From Zafaria cholistanensis (GTDB taxonomy: Bacteria; Actinomycetota; Actinomycetes; Actinomycetales; Micrococcaceae): a stretch of DNA of 64,000 bases. The notes under the pieces are model-generated. The model ran no database searches, was not told the DNA's origin, and was given only the letters and a program-made list of their open reading frames with translations. Below, piece by piece: positions 59,050-64,000 of the stretch. A program made the position numbers and the translations under genes. Location: the NCBI RefSeq assembly GCF_008580665.1, contig NZ_BKDJ01000005.1, forward strand, positions 1 through 64,000. The letters are read 5' to 3'. The number at the start of each line of letters is the position of its first letter. The stretch's first letter is position 1.

Positions 59050-59128
59050 GGGTCCCTTCAGGAGATCGGTGGCCCTGCGGCATGTAGCCGCGCGGGTTCA
59101 ACTACAGAGTCCAACGTACGGGACCTTC

Positions 59129-59162
59129 AAATCGATGCCGCACAGAAATCAATGCCGCACAC
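59129..59162. repeat. 17-bp direct repeat, two adjacent copies
   Basis: AAATCGATGCCGCACAG (59129-59145) is followed directly by AAATCAATGCCGCACAC (59146-59162) in the 294-bp gap between the kinase gene and hemA; the rest of that gap has only the second repeat described next. Confidence 0.85.
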
Positions 59163-59295
59163 TGCTCCGGGCCTGCCGGCGGCGGGTGCCGGGCGGCGAC
59201 TACAGGTGTCCTGAAGATTTTCCAAAGGTGGCCGGATGATCCTGTAGCCAGGCATTGCGTCCGGATGGCTGTACGGGCGGCAGATGCCGGGCAAC

Positions 59296-59337
59296 TTCTG
59301 AGCAGGAAGTTCTGAGCAAGAAGTTTTGAGCAAGGAG
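59296..59337 (+). repeat. 14-bp tandem triplication containing the hemA ribosome binding site
   Basis: Three 14-bp units (59296-59309, 59310-59323, 59324-59337) of TTCTGAGCARGAAG type. The third unit ends AAGGAG, which with the next base forms a strong Shine-Dalgarno site; the equivalent positions in units 1 and 2 read AGGAAG and AAGAAG. Confidence 0.9.
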
Positions 59338-59343
59338 GCAGTG

Positions 59344-60720
59344 TTGTCTGAATATCCTGGTTCCGCCTCTCCCTTGCCCGGCTTCCAGGCAAGGGAACCG
59401 GTGCTCCTTGCCCTGGTTGCGACCCACCGGAACACGGGCCTGGAAATCCTGGCCCGGCTCCGGGCGGGGCCCACGCACCTTGCATCATCAGTGGATGCCG
59501 CGGCCCGTGCGGCGATCCGCGGAACCGTGGTGCTGGCCACCTGCAACCGCTTCGAAATCTACTGCGAGGTCGCCTCCGCCCAGGACACCGATGCTGTGTT
59601 TTCCGCGCTGGCAGCCCACATCCGGGAGCATTCGGGGCCGTTGCCGTCGGATGTCCTGCCATCGTTTGTCCGCCATACCGGACCAGCGGTGGCCGAGCAC
59701 CTTTTTGCCGTGGCGGCCGGGCTCGATTCCGCTGTTGCGGGGGAGCGGGAGATCGCCGGCCAGGTCAGGCGGGCCCTCATCCAGGCCCAGGCGGCAGGAA
59801 CCGCCTGCGGCACCCTGGTCCGCCTGTTCCAGGCGGCCTCCCGTACCGCCAAGGACATCTGCGCCCGGACCGACCTGGGGGGTGCCGGCCGCTCCATCAT
59901 CGCCGTAGCCATTGAACGGGCCATCAGCGGTTCCCGGCATGCCGACCTGTCTGCTGCGTCCGCCGTAGTGATGGGCACGGGAGCCTATGCCGGCTGCACC
60001 ATAGCCGCGCTCAAAGCGCGGCGGTGTTCAAATATCTCCGTCTACTCCCGCTCAGGCCGTGCAGAGGAGTTCGCGGCCGCCCGCGGCGCCAGGGCATTGA
60101 CCCGCGCTGACCTGCCGGCGGCAATCGGCGGGGCCGACGTCGTTGTCGGCTGCAGCGGAGCCGGTCCGCGCATCGACGCTGCCGCCCTGGAAGAATTCAG
60201 GGCGGGAGCACCGCGCCGCCTGGCCATCATCGACCTGGCCCTGGACCACGACTTCGATCCCGACGTGCGGACCCTGCCGGAAGTCGAGCTGATCACCCTC
60301 GATTCCGTAAGGCTCGCGGCGCCCCGCGAAGAGGCGGAGCAGTTTATGCTCGCCAGCGACATGGTCCGGCAAGCCGCCCGCTGCTTTGAGGAGCAGCAGA
60401 AGCTGCGTGCCGTCGATGCGGCCGTGGTGGCCCTGCGCGGCTATATTCAGCAGGTCCTCGCCCTGGAAATGTCGCGCGTGAGGGACCGGCATGGGTGCAC
60501 GGCCACCGCCGAGGAAGTGCAGTTTGCCCTCCGGCGCATGGTTCGGCAGCTGCTTCACGTGCCCAGTGTCCGGGCCAGGGAACTGGCCGCGGCAGGACGG
60601 CAGGATCAGTACATAGAGGCTTTGGAGGTCCTTTTCGGCCTCAGCCTGCAACCTGTTGCGGACGAAAGCTCCGACCCCCACCTGCCGGGCTTTCCGGAAA
60701 CATCGGCCCAGACCGGCTGA
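59344..60720 (+). CDS. hemA: Glutamyl-tRNA reductase
   Basis: 458 residues. It reduces glutamyl-tRNA to glutamate-1-semialdehyde with NADPH. The catalytic cysteine (C67) is in VLATCNRFEIYCEV, with ATHRNTGLEILARL before it; VAAGLDSAVAGEREIAGQV and LVRLFQAASRTAKDI follow. The NADPH motif is VVMGTGAYAGCTIAAL (G-x-G-x-x-G) near residue 205 and the dimerisation helices near 340-440 contain ALRRMVRQLLHVPSVR. The TTG at 59344 is preferred because AAGGAGG lies 5 nt upstream; a GTG at 59341 would be too close. It stands alone, without hemC, hemB or hemL, unlike the usual actinobacterial arrangement. Confidence 0.88.
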   Translation: MSEYPGSASPLPGFQAREPVLLALVATHRNTGLEILARLRAGPTHLASSVDAAARAAIRGTVVLATCNRFEIYCEVASAQDTDAVFSALAAHIREHSGPLPSDVLPSFVRHTGPAVAEHLFAVAAGLDSAVAGEREIAGQVRRALIQAQAAGTACGTLVRLFQAASRTAKDICARTDLGGAGRSIIAVAIERAISGSRHADLSAASAVVMGTGAYAGCTIAALKARRCSNISVYSRSGRAEEFAAARGARALTRADLPAAIGGADVVVGCSGAGPRIDAAALEEFRAGAPRRLAIIDLALDHDFDPDVRTLPEVELITLDSVRLAAPREEAEQFMLASDMVRQAARCFEEQQKLRAVDAAVVALRGYIQQVLALEMSRVRDRHGCTATAEEVQFALRRMVRQLLHVPSVRARELAAAGRQDQYIEALEVLFGLSLQPVADESSDPHLPGFPETSAQTG

Positions 60721-60754
60721 CGGGAGCGGCCCGGGTTGCCGGCCCGGCAGCCGC

Positions 60755-61741
60755 TCAGATGACCACTTCTCCGGTCGCCGTCGAATCCTCCCGCAGCATC
60801 CAGGCCATGCGCTTGTGGGTCCGCACGCCGACGTCGGATTCGACCACCTGGACCCCGCTCGCGGCGGACTGCAGGCCTGCTTCGATCTCGACGATGTCCG
60901 ACGGCGTGCGCAGCCACAGGAAGAACGTCAGGTTCGAGTCGCCCGTGGTCGAGGCGCACAGGCGCAGGGTCCGGTACGTGCGCAGGTACTGCACGGCCGC
61001 CTCCAGCTGCGCCGGGGGAACCCGCACGTACCACTGGCACGCCACCGGATAGCCCGAGTGTTCCTGCGCCAGTTCGCAGCGCAGCCCCACCAGCCCGGTC
61101 TCGATGGCCTCGCGCAGGTGCCGGGCCGCCGTGGTGGGGTGGGTGCCGGCCGCCTCCGCAATCTCCGCCGCGGAGGCCCGCCCGTCGCGGGCGAGCACGG
61201 CCAGCATGCGGTCCAGGCGGGGCGGGGTGGCCCCGGGGGGCCGCGTGATGCCCGTGCGCAACGCCGTGACGCGGCGCTGCTGCTCGGGCGAGAGGACGTC
61301 CAGCCGCCAGTTGCCGCCGATCGCGTACAGTCGCGTGGCGACCGTGACCTGCGTGCGCAGGATCGCCGCGTCGGACCGCACCCGGGGCACCACCTCGCGC
61401 GTCAGCTGTTGCCAGCTGGTGGAGACCACGGTCAGGCGCAGGTCCCACGCGCGGGCCGATTCCTCCACGGTGGCGATGCCGGGGTCCGCGCACAGCCGCT
61501 CCAGCACCTCGGCCCGCTGGCCGGGACGGCATTCGACGCCGATGAACGCGGTGTGCCCCTGGGCGCCCGTGGTCCCCAAGTGCGCGGTCACCCAAGCGAT
61601 ACCGTCGCCGCGGAGCCGCTCCCACCGGGCGGCGAGCGTGGTGGGGTGACGGCCCAGTGCGGCCCCCAGTTGCGTCCAGCTGGCGCGCGGTGCAATTTGC
61701 AGGGCATGGAGCAGTTCCAAGTCGTGGAGGGGCAGCTCCAT
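60755..61741 (-). CDS. Lrp/AsnC-family regulator with two tandem HTH-RAM modules
   Basis: 328 residues, twice the usual AsnC length. Module 1: LHDLELLHALQIAPRASWTQLGAALG and RHPTTLAARWERLRGDGI (HTH), then a RAM-like AFIGVECRPGQRAEVLERLC. Module 2: PRLDRMLAVLARDGRASAAEIAEAAG and THPTTAARHLREAIETGLVGLRCEL, then QWYVRVPPAQLEAAVQYLRT and SDVGVRTHKRMAWML at the end. Duplication/fusion of Lrp modules occurs in actinobacteria. Divergent from an M20 amidohydrolase, its likely target (113 bp between starts). Confidence 0.88.
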   Translation of the reverse strand: MELPLHDLELLHALQIAPRASWTQLGAALGRHPTTLAARWERLRGDGIAWVTAHLGTTGAQGHTAFIGVECRPGQRAEVLERLCADPGIATVEESARAWDLRLTVVSTSWQQLTREVVPRVRSDAAILRTQVTVATRLYAIGGNWRLDVLSPEQQRRVTALRTGITRPPGATPPRLDRMLAVLARDGRASAAEIAEAAGTHPTTAARHLREAIETGLVGLRCELAQEHSGYPVACQWYVRVPPAQLEAAVQYLRTYRTLRLCASTTGDSNLTFFLWLRTPSDIVEIEAGLQSAASGVQVVESDVGVRTHKRMAWMLREDSTATGEVVI

Positions 61742-61854
61742 GCAGGATCCTTCGCTTTTTCACAGGCTAAGTGCAGTTTTCCAAGGATATGCCCTCCGGG
61801 TGATCCACGTCACGGCACTCTCTTGGTAAGACTCCGCAACTGAAAGGACAGCAC

Positions 61855-63117
61855 GTGGCCCTGCCTGCTTCCTCCGCCGACCTGACCGTTTCCCTCCTGG
61901 ACGATGCGCGCGCCCTTGCAGGCGACATCGCAGACCTGCGCCACCGGCTGCACCGGGAGCCGGAGATCGGGCTGGAGCTGCCGCGCACGCAGGAGAAGGT
62001 CCTCGCCGCGCTGGACGGCCTCGGCTACGAGGTTTCCACCGGCGTGGACACCACCTCCGTCACCGCCGTCCTGCGCGGGACCGGCGCGGACGCCGGGGGC
62101 GGCGGGGACGCCGGGGAGCGGCCCGTGGTCCTGCTCCGCGGCGACATGGACGCCCTGCCCGTCCAGGAGAAGACCGGCGTCCACTATGCGTCCCGGACCG
62201 AGGGGGCGATGCACGCGTGCGGACATGACCTGCACACGTCCATGCTTGTCGGTGCCGCAAACCTGCTCGCTGCCCGCCGCGACCAGCTTGCCGGCGACGT
62301 CGTGCTGATGTTCCAGCCTGGCGAGGAAGGCTTCGACGGGGCCGGCGTCATGCTCCGCGAGGGCGTCCTGGACGCGGCCGGGCGCCGGCCCGCCGCGGCC
62401 TATGGGCTGCACGTCATGAGTTCCATGGCCGCCGGCGGGACGGTCATGTCCCGCCCCGGAGCGGTGATGAGCTCCTCCGACGGCCTGTTCGTCACCGTCC
62501 ACGGCGCCGGCGGTCACGGTTCCGCCCCGTTCGCGGCCAAGGACCCGGTGACGGTCGCGGCGGAAATGGTCATGGCCCTGCAGTCCATGGTCACCCGCCA
62601 GTTCGATGTCTTCGACCCGGTGGTCGTCACCGTTGGCATGCTCCAGGCCGGGACCAAGCGCAACGTCATCCCCGAAACCGCCCGCCTGGAGGCGACCATC
62701 CGATCGTTCTCCCCGGAGGCCAAGGCCCGGCTCAAGGCCTCCGTGCCGCGGCTGCTGGAATCCATAGCCGCCGCCCACGGGCTCGCCGCCACGGTGGACT
62801 ATTGCGAGGAGTACCCGCTGACCGTCAATGACGGGGCGGAGTCCGCCTTTGCCCGCCGCGCCGTCGACGAGCTCCTGGGAGCCGGGCGCTACCGCGAGCT
62901 GGCGAACCCGCTGGCCGGCTCGGAGGACTTTTCCCGGGTCCTGGCGGAAGTGCCCGGGGCCTTCCTGTTCCTCTCCGCCGTCCCGGACGGGACCGACCAC
63001 GCTGAGGCCGCCTACAACCACTCCCCGTATGCGCTGTTCGACGACGCTGTGCTGCCTGAGGGTACGGCCCTCTACGCGCGGCTGGCGCTCGAGCGCCTCG
63101 CCGCCACCCGCCCCTAG
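61855..63117 (+). CDS. M20 family amidohydrolase (hippurate hydrolase / N-acyl-amino-acid deacetylase)
   Basis: 420 residues. Zinc-site motifs are RGDMDALPVQE, MHACGHDLHTSMLVG (cysteine and histidine ligands), MFQPGEEGFDGA (Glu-Glu), GLHVMS and HNHSPY-type YNHSPYALFDD near the C-terminus. The dimerisation domain spans about 195-310 (VHGAGGHGSAPFAAKDPV). It hydrolyses an amide bond in an N-acyl amino acid or indole-3-acetyl conjugate. GAAAGGA precedes the GTG at 61855. It is followed after 57 bp by an MHS transporter and divergent from a double Lrp regulator, suggesting an uptake and hydrolysis unit. Confidence 0.9.
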   Translation: MALPASSADLTVSLLDDARALAGDIADLRHRLHREPEIGLELPRTQEKVLAALDGLGYEVSTGVDTTSVTAVLRGTGADAGGGGDAGERPVVLLRGDMDALPVQEKTGVHYASRTEGAMHACGHDLHTSMLVGAANLLAARRDQLAGDVVLMFQPGEEGFDGAGVMLREGVLDAAGRRPAAAYGLHVMSSMAAGGTVMSRPGAVMSSSDGLFVTVHGAGGHGSAPFAAKDPVTVAAEMVMALQSMVTRQFDVFDPVVVTVGMLQAGTKRNVIPETARLEATIRSFSPEAKARLKASVPRLLESIAAAHGLAATVDYCEEYPLTVNDGAESAFARRAVDELLGAGRYRELANPLAGSEDFSRVLAEVPGAFLFLSAVPDGTDHAEAAYNHSPYALFDDAVLPEGTALYARLALERLAATRP

Positions 63118-63174
63118 GGGCACCTGCTTTGCCTGCCCGCGACTCCGACCCCCCGACACACCCAGGAGACCCCC

Positions 63175-64000
63175 ATGGCCACCACCCTCAACTCCGCACC
63201 GTCCGGGCTCCCTGCCGGAGCGGCGCCCGGCACCCCGCGGCGCAACGGCGTCCTCAAGACGCTCCTCGGCACCGGGGCCGGCAACGCCGTCGAATGGTAC
63301 GACTGGGCCGTCTACGCGACCTTCGCCTCGTTCATCTCCACGCAGCTGTTCAGCAAGCAGGACCCTTCCAGCGCGTTCCTTGCGACGCTGGCGATCTTCG
63401 CCGTCGGCTTTGTCGCGAGGCCGTTTGGCGGATTCGTGTTCGGGTGGATTGGGGACCGGGTGGGGCGCAAGGCGTCCATGACCCTGTGCGTGGGACTGGC
63501 TTCGCTCGGGTCATTGGCGATTGGCCTCACGCCGTCGTACGAATCTATTGGCGCCGGCGCGTCCCTGATGCTGCTCATTGCCCGCCTGATCCAGGGCCTG
63601 GCCCACGGTGGTGAGCTGCCCAGTGCCCAGACCTACCTCTCGGAGATGGCCCCGGCCTCCCGACGCGGGTACTGGGCGTCGCTGATCTACGTTTCCGGCA
63701 CCGCCGGAATCCTGTTCGGCACCCTGCTGGGCGCGGTGCTCTCCACCCTGCTGGCCAAGAGCCAGATGGCGGAATTCGGCTGGCGCATCCCGTTCCTGCT
63801 GGGCGCGGTGCTGGGCCTGGTGGCACTGCTCATGCGCTCCCGCATGGACGAGTCCGAGGTCTTCGAGGCCAGGAAGGCGGCGGAGCAGGCTCCGGCCGCG
63901 GCGCACGACGGCGTCGTGGCGGGCCATGCTGCTCCGGCCCGCGGCGGTCTGTTCGCCGACCTGGCCCGGCACTGGCGCCAGGCCCTGCAGGTGATCGGCC
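63175..64000 (+). CDS. MHS-family MFS transporter, 3' end beyond the window
   Basis: 275 codons are present and the gene continues past the right edge. TLLGTGAGNAVEWYDWAVYA is the segment-1 block; FVFGWIGDRVGRKASM is loop 2-3; LLIARLIQGLAHGGELPSAQ is segment 4; FGWRIPFLLGAVLGLVALLMR closes the first half; a long linker (about 235-265) follows. GGAG lies about 7 nt before the ATG. Likely imports the substrate of the adjacent amidohydrolase or its product. It shows what the truncated transporter at 35183 lacks. Confidence 0.9.
   Translation, partial: MATTLNSAPSGLPAGAAPGTPRRNGVLKTLLGTGAGNAVEWYDWAVYATFASFISTQLFSKQDPSSAFLATLAIFAVGFVARPFGGFVFGWIGDRVGRKASMTLCVGLASLGSLAIGLTPSYESIGAGASLMLLIARLIQGLAHGGELPSAQTYLSEMAPASRRGYWASLIYVSGTAGILFGTLLGAVLSTLLAKSQMAEFGWRIPFLLGAVLGLVALLMRSRMDESEVFEARKAAEQAPAAAHDGVVAGHAAPARGGLFADLARHWRQALQVIG

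Noticed and set aside
59050-59343. A tRNA-like GGGTTCAACTACAGAG stretch near 59090
   Set aside because: No acceptor stem, anticodon arm or D-arm could be matched around it.

Overview
The window is very GC-rich, gene-dense DNA with frequent GTG starts, GNAT-free short intergenic gaps, perfect GC-rich hairpin terminators and many -10 boxes placed 6-7 nt upstream of start codons (leaderless promoters). Together with the gene content (fused qsuB with quinate dehydrogenase, bkdABC, CIRCE-controlled Hsp20, assimilatory nitrate reductase, tandem-domain Lrp regulator) this points to an actinobacterium, most likely of the Micrococcaceae (Arthrobacter-like). The genus is inference. No rRNA, tRNA, CRISPR array, insertion sequence or prophage was seen.

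Layout. 0-0.5 kb: start of gcvT behind a tandem glycine riboswitch. 0.7-6.5 kb: small membrane protein, then the nitrate assimilation operon narK-nasA-nasB (reverse strand). 6.6-11.6 kb: an aromatic/histidinol-phosphate aminotransferase and a branched-chain 2-oxoacid dehydrogenase operon (E1alpha, E1beta, E2) preceded by a coaxial double palindrome. 11.8-16 kb: DUF1989 protein and GntR/FadR regulator, divergent from an unusual one-polypeptide ABC transporter (binding protein, permease and ATPase fused), whose promoter spacer is filled by a palindrome. 16-19.2 kb: SDR/HxlR pair, NUDIX hydrolase, aminotransferase. 19.3-24.6 kb: quinate/shikimate catabolism (qsuB, qsuD, IclR regulator, shikimate-type transporter). 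24.7-32 kb: orphan HTH protein, malic enzyme, amino-acid permease, DUF503, CitE-like lyase, RraA-like protein, FAH-family hydrolase, LysR regulator.

32-46.4 kb is an oxygenase-rich accessory region: a complete class I P450 system (P450, [2Fe-2S] ferredoxin, reductase) followed by an N-terminally deleted MHS transporter; IclR, PRC-barrel, an FtsX-type ABC exporter, a hypothetical protein, a D-2-hydroxyacid dehydrogenase and Hsp20; then a decayed Rieske oxygenase alpha gene with an intact Rieske ferredoxin and ferredoxin reductase, flanked by gene fragments on both sides. These breaks suggest repeated deletions in a xenobiotic/aromatic catabolic island.

46.4-64 kb is mostly housekeeping or general metabolism: lipid kinase, SRPBCC protein with a remnant of an upstream gene, CynX-type MFS protein, APC permease, HrpB helicase, a LolA-like exported protein translationally overlapped with an ABC-2 transporter, acyl-CoA thioesterase, phosphodiesterase, P-loop kinase, a stand-alone glutamyl-tRNA reductase, a double-domain Lrp regulator divergent from an M20 amidohydrolase, and a second MHS transporter running off the window.

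A recurring small-scale theme is 14-18 bp tandem duplications, nine of them, five inside coding sequence or its immediate border, mostly of 15 bp so that a pentapeptide is repeated without frame loss.
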